Part shown: piece by piece, positions 1 to 5,143 of the stretch | How the letters are laid out: each line of letters opens with the position of its first letter | Position numbering within the stretch: position 1 is the stretch's first letter | Source of the DNA: Bacteroidota bacterium | GTDB lineage: Bacteria > Bacteroidota > Bacteroidia > Chitinophagales > Chitinophagaceae | NCBI GenBank assembly: GCA_023392185.1 | Contig: JAEVZP010000091.1 | Coordinates: 1 to 11,390 of the forward strand | Direction of reading: 5' to 3' | Length of the DNA stretch: 11,390 nucleotides | Notes under the pieces: generated by a model | Databases searched by the model: none | The model's input: the letters and a program-made list of their open reading frames with translations, nothing else | Told to the model about the DNA's origin: nothing | Program-made: the position numbers and the translations under genes

Positions 1-1080
1 GCGAACCGCGTCGGAAAGATTGCGCTGATTGGCTTCCACTTCCAGTTGCTGCGCCTGTGCCTGATGAATGGCGTTTTTGGTTTTCCAGATGCTGCTCAGG
101 TTGTATTGCAAGGCCAAGCCGCCGTTCAGCGCGTTGCTCACGTTGAGAAAATTGGGCACATCCACATAAAAATAACCGGCGGTGGCAGCCAGCGTCGGCA
201 GGTAACCGGCTTTGGCACTTTTAATGCCCACGGCAGCGGCTTCTTTCTGAAAACCCAATGCTTTCAGGTCGGCGCGATTGCTCAACGCCTGTTGCAGATA
301 CGCTTCGTAGGAGCCATCCGGCAGCTGAATATTAGCGTACGCCTTGCTGACTTCCAGGGGTGTATTTTCCGGAAGTCCGACCAGCAGCGCCAGGGTGCTT
401 TTGGCAATTTCATAATTGCTTTGCGCTTCCAGTAATTGCAGTTCGGTATTAGACGTTTGCAGGGCCGCTTTCAGCCGGTCGTTGCGCGGAATCACGCCGT
501 TGGCTTCCAGCCGGGTAAACGTAGCATCGCGTTGCTGGGCCGAGCGCAGATTTTCTTCAATCACGTCAATGGCCTGCGAAGCTTTATACACATTGTTGTA
601 GGCCTGGGTGATGGTGTAGGCCACCGCCGCGCGATCGTTTTGCGCCGAGAGGCGAACGGCTTCGCGCAGCAAACGGGCGCTTTCCTTGCCGTAGCGGATT
701 TTCCCGCCGGCATAGAGCGGCACCGACAGCGACGCGTTGGCCATAAAAAGCCGATTCACTTCCACCGGTGCCGGTTTTTCGCCCGTCGTGTTGCCGTCGC
801 TTGTTTGCAGGGGCACTTTCAGGTCCACCGTCGGCTTGTTTAAAAACAGTTGCTGGGCCGAAACGGAGGCTTCCGGAAGAGCCGCCTCGCGGGCCGTTTC
901 GTATTGCACCTGCGCCTGAATGATGCGGGCAGAGTCAATTTGCAGTTTGCCGCTGGCCTGCAATCCCAGCTGAATGGCTTCGGGCAAGGTGAGTGTCCGG
1001 GTTTCGCCTGCGGCAAAGGCCGAAAAGCCCAGAAACGAAAGCGCACCGGCAGCGAGCGCGGTGCGGATTTTATTTTTCAT
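1..1080 (-). CDS. TolC-family outer-membrane efflux channel, C-terminus beyond window
   Basis: This is an open frame of 360 codons with no stop, so the C-terminus (roughly 70-100 residues by family length) lies left of the window. The ATG at 1080 opens a typical Sec signal peptide: K/R residues at 2-6, a hydrophobic stretch to about residue 20, and an A-F-A-A cleavage region near residues 21-24. The mature protein starts with a TLPEAIQLGL segment, the usual first helix of the outer membrane efflux protein (OEP) fold. It continues with long alanine-, glutamine- and glutamate-rich amphipathic helices, an SLSVPLYAGGKI strand at about residues 117-128 and an LLVGLPENTPLE turn near 231-242, all characteristic of TolC channels. 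There is no lipobox, unlike the second channel gene at 8770. The gene overlaps the tetR stop by 11 bases in the shared sequence ATGAAAAATAA, which suggests translational coupling. An adaptor and pump probably follow beyond the left edge; this is inference. The family is secure, the substrate unknown. Confidence 0.92.
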   Translation of the reverse strand, partial: MKNKIRTALAAGALSFLGFSAFAAGETRTLTLPEAIQLGLQASGKLQIDSARIIQAQVQYETAREAALPEASVSAQQLFLNKPTVDLKVPLQTSDGNTTGEKPAPVEVNRLFMANASLSVPLYAGGKIRYGKESARLLREAVRLSAQNDRAAVAYTITQAYNNVYKASQAIDVIEENLRSAQQRDATFTRLEANGVIPRNDRLKAALQTSNTELQLLEAQSNYEIAKSTLALLVGLPENTPLEVSKAYANIQLPDGSYEAYLQQALSNRADLKALGFQKEAAAVGIKSAKAGYLPTLAATAGYFYVDVPNFLNVSNALNGGLALQYNLSSIWKTKNAIHQAQAQQLEVEANQRNLSDAVR

Positions 1081-1696
1081 GGAGAAGCAGATACTTGAGA
1101 AGGGATTGGGTATGTTGGAGAATGATCTGGTTGTACTCTTCGTTGAAGGTGGCTTCTGCCGTACCGCTGATTTTATGGTAGGATTTGTAGAAATCGCGGT
1201 TGCCGACAAGGGAATTGACCGTGCCGATCAGGGTGCTGGTGAGCAAGACCACGTCAATATTTTTGCGGATATGGCCTTTCCGGGCCGCCAGCTTCAGCAG
1301 CGTTTCCAGGTGGCGGGCCATGGTGGTGCGCAGTTCGGTGATGATTTCGGTAAAAGCTTCGTTGCGCTTCAGGGTTTGCTCGGTCGTCAGGATACGCGTG
1401 AAGTGCACATTCTGAATTTTATGTTCTATAAACCGCCCTACGAAGGCTTCAATCTTCCCGACCGGTGATGTCTTTTCATCGGCCATAACCGCATCCAGCA
1501 GCCGGACGGAATCGTCAATCCGTTTGCGGATAATGGCTTTCATCAGTTCTTCCTTAGAACCGAAATAGTAAGAGATCATCGATACGTTGGCACCGGCCGC
1601 TGTGGCAATATCGCGGATGGACGTGCCGTCAAAGCCTTTCTCGGCAAAGAGCACTTCGGCTTCGCGCAGAATGCGGATGTTTTTGGGAGCAGCCAT
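1070..1696 (-). CDS. TetR/AcrR-family transcriptional regulator
   Basis: The product is a 208-residue DNA-binding repressor of the TetR family, the normal length. Residues 8-50 form the N-terminal helix-turn-helix domain: ILREAEVLFAEKGFDGTSIRDIA, then AGANVSMISYYFGSKEEL, whose YYFGSKEEL segment is the family's recognition-helix signature. The remainder is the helical ligand-binding and dimerisation domain, which is too variable to predict a ligand. I chose the ATG at 1696; an in-frame TTG at 1714 would add six residues but precedes the conserved domain by more than usual. No clear Shine-Dalgarno is visible, only an A-rich leader, as is normal in Bacteroidota. A TCAAAC-n4-GTTTGA palindrome lies 22-37 bases upstream and is a plausible autoregulatory site. 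Its stop overlaps the start of the downstream TolC gene, so it probably controls that efflux locus, as TetR regulators beside efflux genes usually do. Confidence 0.93.
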   Translation of the reverse strand: MAAPKNIRILREAEVLFAEKGFDGTSIRDIATAAGANVSMISYYFGSKEELMKAIIRKRIDDSVRLLDAVMADEKTSPVGKIEAFVGRFIEHKIQNVHFTRILTTEQTLKRNEAFTEIITELRTTMARHLETLLKLAARKGHIRKNIDVVLLTSTLIGTVNSLVGNRDFYKSYHKISGTAEATFNEEYNQIILQHTQSLLKYLLLHEK

Positions 1697-1717
1697 GATT
1701 TTTTCGGGTTGCAAAAT

Positions 1718-1733
1718 TCAAACAAACGTTTGA
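1718..1733. promoter_or_regulatory. Probable TetR operator upstream of the tetR-tolC operon
   Basis: TCAAAC, a 4-base spacer AAAC and GTTTGA form a perfect 6+6 inverted repeat. Nested in it, CAAACGTTTG (1723-1732) is a perfect 10-base palindrome. The site sits 22-37 bases before the ATG of the TetR gene, within the expected promoter or leader region. Size, A/T-rich flanks and position fit an operator bound by a TetR dimer. Binding is inferred, not shown. Confidence 0.5.
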
Positions 1734-1832
1734 TTTATTTGCTGAGGCAATCTTTGTTTTAAGATTTTATTTGCAGGCCAGCCAGGCTGGAATTAAGGAT
1801 CCCTACTGCCTGACCCATCCTTTTAGCAGTGG

Positions 1833-1868
1833 TTTTTCCCGGAAATCAGCCGTTCTTTCCGGGAAAAA
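1833..1868. repeat. 13-base inverted repeat of the CCGGAAATCAG...TTTCCGGGA type
   Basis: TTTTTCCCGGAAA (1833-1845) and TTTCCGGGAAAAA (1856-1868) are perfect reverse complements separated by 10 bases. The stretch 1839-1864 matches 10472-10497 at 22 of 26 positions, so this is a copy of a repeat that also lies at the 3' end of murF. It stands just beyond the terminator of the small membrane-protein gene. It may act as a back-up terminator or be a REP-like element; neither is proven. Confidence 0.6.
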
Positions 1869-1901
1869 AGAATCCCCTGTCCGGCATTTCCGGACAGGGG
1901 A
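1864..1901 (-). terminator. Intrinsic terminator after the small membrane-protein gene
   Basis: A perfect 12-base stem (1873-1884 with 1890-1901, core CCCCTGTCCGG) has a 5-base loop. On the minus strand it is followed by TTCTTTTTT. It lies 27 bases past the stop codon of the gene at 1929-2096, where a terminator is expected. Confidence 0.8.
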
Positions 1902-1928
1902 GGGGTTATTTAAAAAAGGAGAATCCTT

Positions 1929-2096
1929 CTAGACCGATCCGCGACGGATAAAGCCCAGGAGAAGGGAAATAATGGCCAGCACAAGCAGAATATGGATAAG
2001 GCTGCTACCGGTACCAAAGAGGTTCATTCCGCCAAACTGGCCCAGGAGCCAGCCTATTATCAGGATAACGGCGATGATATAAAGGATGGAACGCAT
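1929..2096 (-). CDS. Small two-helix membrane protein, lmo0937/DUF5670-like
   Basis: This 55-residue protein begins MRSILYIIAVILIIGWLLG and ends in LLGFIRRGSV. It has two predicted membrane helices, about residues 3-20 and 32-49, joined by a glycine-rich loop (GQFGGMNLFGTGSS). The pattern (R-x-I-L-Y-I-I-A-V-I-L-I-I-x-W-L-L-G, then L-I-H-I-L-L-V-x-A-I-I) is that of the lmo0937 family, small inner-membrane proteins of unknown function that are abundant in Bacteroidota and Firmicutes. The stop codon is followed by a strong terminator, and no gene shares its orientation immediately upstream, so it is probably a single-gene transcript. No Shine-Dalgarno is evident. Length and sequence match the family well; the function is unknown. 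Confidence 0.82.
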   Translation of the reverse strand: MRSILYIIAVILIIGWLLGQFGGMNLFGTGSSLIHILLVLAIISLLLGFIRRGSV

Positions 2097-2400
2097 GGTT
2101 GAAAGGGTTTTTTGAGGTGAAAAAAGAGGTTTTTAAGAGTTGAGATACCTTAAAAAACACTATGCCACGGTAAACGCCTCTGCTATCGATGTGCGGTTCT
2201 GCTTTAAAATGAGGCGGCTGTTTCAGCCGATGGCTGAAATAATATAGTATTTCCTGCCTTTTTGCGTAGAAATACGCTTGTAAACCTCACCTGCTTAAAC
2301 CACTTTTGTCTCTTCAATATTTCTTTAATACCTCTACACCTGAATACGCTTTTATAAAACTAAATCGTCCGTCTTTTAAGCAGACTTTATTCAAATACAG
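2097..2400. other. Non-coding stretch with small inverted repeats
   Basis: I find no convincing gene here. It must contain the promoter of the minus-strand gene ending at 1929, but I could not pick a clear -7/-33 pair. Visible structure: TTTCAGCC-gat-GGCTGAAA (2221-2239), a perfect 8-base stem; GCGTA-GAAA-TACGC (2264-2277), a 5-base stem with a GAAA tetraloop; and AATACGCTT repeated directly at 2271 and 2343. The base composition is clearly more A/T-rich than in the neighbouring genes. Confidence 0.5.
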
Positions 2401-2403
2401 AAA

Positions 2404-2525
2404 AACAGGTTAAGCTGTTCTATACGACCTATACTTTTTTTACAGAAGAATCGCAGCTGGTAAACAGGGAAATTTATCCTGCGATAAGGGAGCGCCGGTG
2501 AGTATCGTCTCACCGGCTTTTTTTT
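2404..2525 (+). ncRNA. Possible small RNA ending at an orphan terminator
   Basis: A strong plus-strand terminator closes this stretch, but no plus-strand gene lies before it. Upstream of the terminator are two further potential stems: AACAG...CTGTT (2404-2408 with 2415-2419) and ATCGCAG...CTGCGAT (2450-2456 with 2479-2485). Successive hairpins closed by a T-tract fit a small structured RNA. I do not recognise it as tmRNA, SRP RNA, RNase P, 6S or a known riboswitch, and I could not identify its promoter or 5' end; the start given is only the first stem. Confidence 0.28.
2494..2525 (+). terminator. Strong intrinsic terminator with no gene upstream
   Basis: GCCGGTGAG (2494-2502) pairs perfectly with CTCACCGGC (2509-2517) across a 6-base loop, followed at once by eight T residues (2518-2525). 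On the other strand no T-tract follows, so it acts on plus-strand transcripts only. The nearest plus-strand coding sequence upstream is outside the window. Confidence 0.82.
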
Positions 2526-2585
2526 GGAAACAACTTGTGTCCGGCGACCCGGAAGAAACCTGCTCCCAAGAGCACGTAGGGGCAC

Positions 2586-2617
2586 AAAAAACGCGCCTTG
2601 TTTAGAGGCGCGTTTTT
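2586..2617 (-). terminator. Terminator of the tRNA-Lys gene, nearly symmetrical
   Basis: A perfect 12-base stem (2587-2598 with 2606-2617, core ACGCGCCT/AGGCGCGT) has a 7-base loop. Read on the minus strand it ends in six T residues, starting 8 bases after the tRNA CCA end. The plus strand also ends in T5, so it could stop transcription in both directions. Confidence 0.82.
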
Positions 2618-2624
2618 GTTTAGT

Positions 2625-2700
2625 TGGTGAATCGGCTGGGACTCGAACCCAGGGCCCATACATTAAAAGTGTATTGCTCTACCAACTGAGCTACCGATTC
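2625..2700 (-). tRNA. tRNA-Lys, anticodon UUU, CCA encoded
   Basis: A complete cloverleaf of 76 bases can be drawn. The acceptor stem GAATCGG/CCGATTC is perfect, the D arm is GCTC-AGTTGGTA-GAGC, the anticodon stem is ATACA/TGTAT around loop CTTTTAA, and the T arm is CTGGG-TTCGAGT-CCCAG. The anticodon TTT occupies 2665-2667 (read on the minus strand), so the tRNA decodes AAA/AAG lysine codons. The discriminator base is A, and the CCA end (2625-2627) is encoded in the gene. A Bacteroidota-type promoter lies upstream at 2730-2760 and a terminator follows directly. It is the only RNA gene I can assign with certainty here. Confidence 0.98.
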
Positions 2701-2729
2701 GTCCACCGGCTTAATCGCTAAGCGGGGTG

Positions 2730-2760
2730 CAAAAATAAGCACCTTTCCGGAAATGCCAAA
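2730..2760 (-). promoter_or_regulatory. Bacteroidota-type promoter for tRNA-Lys
   Basis: On the minus strand, TTTG (2757-2760) is followed after 19 bases by TATTTTTG (2730-2737). This is an exact fit to the TTTG (-33) and TAnnTTTG (-7) consensus known for primary sigma factor promoters in Bacteroidota. The start of the mature tRNA is 30 bases beyond the -7 box, leaving a short leader to be removed by RNase P. The spacer contains the palindrome TTTCCGGAAA (2744-2753), possibly a regulatory site. Confidence 0.7.
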
Positions 2761-2811
2761 TCTTTTTTCGGGGTTTAGAAAAATTCTTTTCCACAGTTCG
2801 TTTAAAGCACT

Positions 2812-3750
2812 TTAACCCAGGCCGGAAACGGCTCTTGTAAGCGGCATCGTGAATGCATTCAGCCGGTTTAGAAACAACACCGTTTGGGTAGGCGTATTTT
2901 CATACATCGGCACAAAAGAAGCGTCATACACAATCTCGCTGTTCACATAACTGGTCCGTGCAATTACGTTGCTGCTAAACTGCTCGTCGAAGGCATTAAG
3001 GTGCACCAGTAGCTCTACGCCCCGGTTTTCATAATCGGCTTTGCTTAGCCCATAGAGCGGACTTTCCGGCGTCAATGCGTGTGCCACGGTCCAGCTGAGG
3101 TAAAGCGCATTAAAGGCGTCTTCGCGCAGGGTAAGCGGAAAAAAACGGTAACCGCTTTCAGTGGTCTTATCCCGCAGGGCCACGCTCACCCGGATTTTCA
3201 ACTCATGAATCCGGGCCCGCTTGCTGGCCACCAGCCGGAAAGTCAGCACCGGTTCTTTTCCGGAAAAATCCACCAATGCATAGTGGCTGAACCGGATATA
3301 GGCCTTCGGGCGCACAAACCGTCCGTAGAGCGTACCGGTAATGATGGCCAGCGTCAGGATGCCGATCAGCGCCTCAAAAGCGGCAATGGCATTGGTGAGC
3401 AGTCCCACCGGGCTGATGCGCCCGTAGCCCACCGTCGTCAGCGTTTGGGAGGAAAAGAAAAAAGCTTCTTCAAACTTCTCGAACGGCGTTTCGTAGATAA
3501 TACCTTTTAAATGGTTTGAGCTGAACAGAAAATAAAAGGTGGCAAACAAAAAGTTGATGGTTGTATAATACAACAGCACCAAAAGCAAAAACTTCCAGAT
3601 GGGCAGCTCCAGCAGGTAGTGGTAGATGTTGAACCGGTCGAACCGGCTTTCGCCTTTGCGGACCACGTTGGGCCGGCCGTCTTTATGGACAAAACGGTGG
3701 GGCTGCGCCTGTGCCTGGCGGCGAAAAAGCTTTTGAGCAAAAAGCGGCAT
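2812..3750 (-). CDS. Inward-rectifier-type potassium channel (bacterial Kir family)
   Basis: This 312-residue inner-membrane channel subunit should assemble as a tetramer and pass K+. An N-terminal cytoplasmic part carries the conserved NKDGRPNV-like segment (HKDGRPNVVRKG, 22-33) and an amphipathic slide helix (RFDRFNIYHYLLELP, 36-50). TM1 is about 51-75. The pore helix (EEAFFFSSQTL) leads to the selectivity filter TVGYG at 106-110. TM2 is about 119-143, with a conserved glutamate at 126, and ends LYGRFVRPKA at the bundle crossing. Residues 150-310 are the immunoglobulin-like cytoplasmic domain, including LTFRLVASKRARIHELKIRV. The length is normal. I chose the ATG at 3750; a GTG at 3885 would add 45 residues unlike the family and would overlap the divergently oriented reading frame. 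It stands alone between tRNA-Lys and the divergent efflux operon. The physiological role and gating signal cannot be read from the sequence. Confidence 0.94.
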   Translation of the reverse strand: MPLFAQKLFRRQAQAQPHRFVHKDGRPNVVRKGESRFDRFNIYHYLLELPIWKFLLLVLLYYTTINFLFATFYFLFSSNHLKGIIYETPFEKFEEAFFFSSQTLTTVGYGRISPVGLLTNAIAAFEALIGILTLAIITGTLYGRFVRPKAYIRFSHYALVDFSGKEPVLTFRLVASKRARIHELKIRVSVALRDKTTESGYRFFPLTLREDAFNALYLSWTVAHALTPESPLYGLSKADYENRGVELLVHLNAFDEQFSSNVIARTSYVNSEIVYDASFVPMYENTPTQTVLFLNRLNAFTMPLTRAVSGLG

Positions 3751-3909
3751 AGAAGAGAAAACCGGTATTTTCTTTTTTATAAAGACCTTACCGGCGGCTG
3801 TTTCTGTTGCGGTAAAATAGTGCCCCCAGCGGGGGTTTAACCCGACCTTATCAACGATTTGGGGCTTTCCGGTGTTGCTTTGCACACCCCGGCGTTGTTG
3901 GCAGCATCT

Positions 3910-3921
3910 TTTTGCGCAAAA
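3910..3921. promoter_or_regulatory. 12-base palindrome between the Kir gene and the efflux operon
   Basis: TTTTGCGCAAAA is a perfect 12-base palindrome, 31 bases before the adaptor-gene ATG, inside the 202-base divergent gap. Its position suits an operator or promoter element of the efflux operon, but no regulator gene is next to it. A second small inverted repeat, CCCCC-AGC-GGGGG (3823-3835), lies in the same gap. I could not find a convincing -7/-33 pair for either gene. Confidence 0.35.
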
Positions 3922-3952
3922 GAAGTTGGCGCACGTCTTTTCCAGAACATTT

Positions 3953-5137
3953 ATGGCCTCTATCTACTCCCGGAAATCTTTCATTTTCCGGCTTTTTCCT
4001 TTAGTGCTCTTCATCCTTGGGCTGACTGCCTGCGGCAAAAACGAAACGCCCGGCAAGGGGGATTCCAAAACGCCCAATACTTATAAGGTGCTTTCTGTGA
4101 AGCCGGGCTTTATCACCCTCTACTCCGATTATCCGGCCACTTTGCAGGGCCAGAACGTAGTGGAAATCCGCCCCAAAGTAGACGGCTTTATTGAGCAGGT
4201 CTTTGTGGATGAAGGCGCGGCGGTGCGGCGCGGTCAGCCCCTTTTTCGTATCAACAATCCGCAGTTTCAGCAAGACCTCGTAACGGCACAGGCCGGCGTC
4301 AGCAGCATCGAAGCCCGTGTGGCCGAAGCGCGCCTGCAGGTGGTGAAGACAAAACCGCTGGTAGCAGAAGGTATCATCAGCAAATACCAGCTGCAATCGG
4401 CGCAGCTGGCCCTGCAGGCGCAGGAAGCCGCCCTCGCTCAGGCCAAAGCCGCTGTGGTAAATGCCCGCACCAACGTAGGCTACACCACCATCACCAGTCC
4501 GGTAGACGGCGTGGTCGGTCTGTTGCCCCTGCGGCAGGGAAGCCTCGTGAGCGCCAGCATGACCACTCCGCTCACCACCCTTTCTTCGACCGGAAATATC
4601 TATGCTTATTTTGCCCAGACCGAAAAAGAGCTGCTTCAGTTTACCCGTTCCCATGCCGGCGCTACGCTGCAACAAAAGCTTTCTGCGCTGCCGCCGGTAA
4701 CGCTGCTGCTCGCCGACGGCACCGAGTACGGGCAAAAAGGCCGGGTTCAAACCGCCAGCGGGCTGATTAGCAACAACACCGGCTCGGTGAGCCTGCGCGC
4801 CGTTTTCCCCAACCCACAAGGCGTGTTGGCAACGGGGGGTAGCGCGGTGGTGCGCATTCCCCAACACCTGGAAAACGTGGTGTTGATTCCGCAGGCCGCT
4901 ACCTACGAGCTGCTCGACAAGCGACTCGTGTATGTGGTAGATGCGCAAAACAGGCTCCATAGCGTGCCGGTGCAGGTTACTCCGGCGCCGGGCGGCGACC
5001 TCTTTGTGGTCAACGAAGGGCTGCGCGAAGGCGACCGCGTCGTGACCGAAGGGCTGATTGGCCTTAAAGACAGCATGACTATTAAGCCGGTGCTTATCGA
5101 TGTCGACAGTTTTCTTCAACACGTTCAATCCCAATAA
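3953..5137 (+). CDS. RND efflux periplasmic adaptor lipoprotein (membrane fusion protein)
   Basis: The 394-residue protein links the inner-membrane pump to the outer-membrane channel. Residues 1-26 form a lipoprotein signal peptide with lipobox LTAC; Cys27 would be acylated. A beta-barrel and lipoyl (barrel-sandwich) region follows, with halves at about 65-100 (VVEIRPKVDGFIEQVFVDEGAAVRRGQPLFRI) and 175-205 (GYTTITSPVDGVVG), flanking a coiled-coil hairpin of Ala/Gln-rich helices at about 103-172. The C-terminal part (GLREGDRVVTEGLIGLKDSMTIKP, 356-379) is the membrane-proximal domain typical of AcrA/MexA. The ATG at 3953 was chosen because it directly precedes the signal peptide; an upstream GTG at 3872 gives a signal peptide preceded by 27 unlikely residues. 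The stop lies 6 bases before the pump gene, so the two are co-transcribed. The sequence for signal-peptide residues 6-13 contains CCGGAAA-n8-TTTCCGG (3970-3991). Confidence 0.95.
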   Translation: MASIYSRKSFIFRLFPLVLFILGLTACGKNETPGKGDSKTPNTYKVLSVKPGFITLYSDYPATLQGQNVVEIRPKVDGFIEQVFVDEGAAVRRGQPLFRINNPQFQQDLVTAQAGVSSIEARVAEARLQVVKTKPLVAEGIISKYQLQSAQLALQAQEAALAQAKAAVVNARTNVGYTTITSPVDGVVGLLPLRQGSLVSASMTTPLTTLSSTGNIYAYFAQTEKELLQFTRSHAGATLQQKLSALPPVTLLLADGTEYGQKGRVQTASGLISNNTGSVSLRAVFPNPQGVLATGGSAVVRIPQHLENVVLIPQAATYELLDKRLVYVVDAQNRLHSVPVQVTPAPGGDLFVVNEGLREGDRVVTEGLIGLKDSMTIKPVLIDVDSFLQHVQSQ

Positions 5138-5143
5138 TCCGGC

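Noticed and set aside
2209..2247. 12-residue frame starting with ATG around the TTTCAGCC/GGCTGAAA hairpin, considered as a leader peptide
   Set aside because: No ribosome site, no regulated gene directly downstream, and a frame this short is expected by chance.
2441..2525. SRP (4.5S) RNA or 6S RNA
   Set aside because: AAGGGAGC superficially recalls the SRP loop, but the conserved GGAA tetraloop helix cannot be drawn; the long closing stem and central bubble of 6S RNA are also absent.
2391..2663. 90-codon minus-strand frame
   Set aside because: It runs through the tRNA-Lys gene and two terminator hairpins, so it cannot be a normal gene.
3751..3885. 45-residue N-terminal extension of the Kir channel from GTG 3885
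   Set aside because: The extra residues do not resemble Kir N-termini, would reach into the upstream region of the divergent gene, and an ATG at 3750 gives a normal-length protein.
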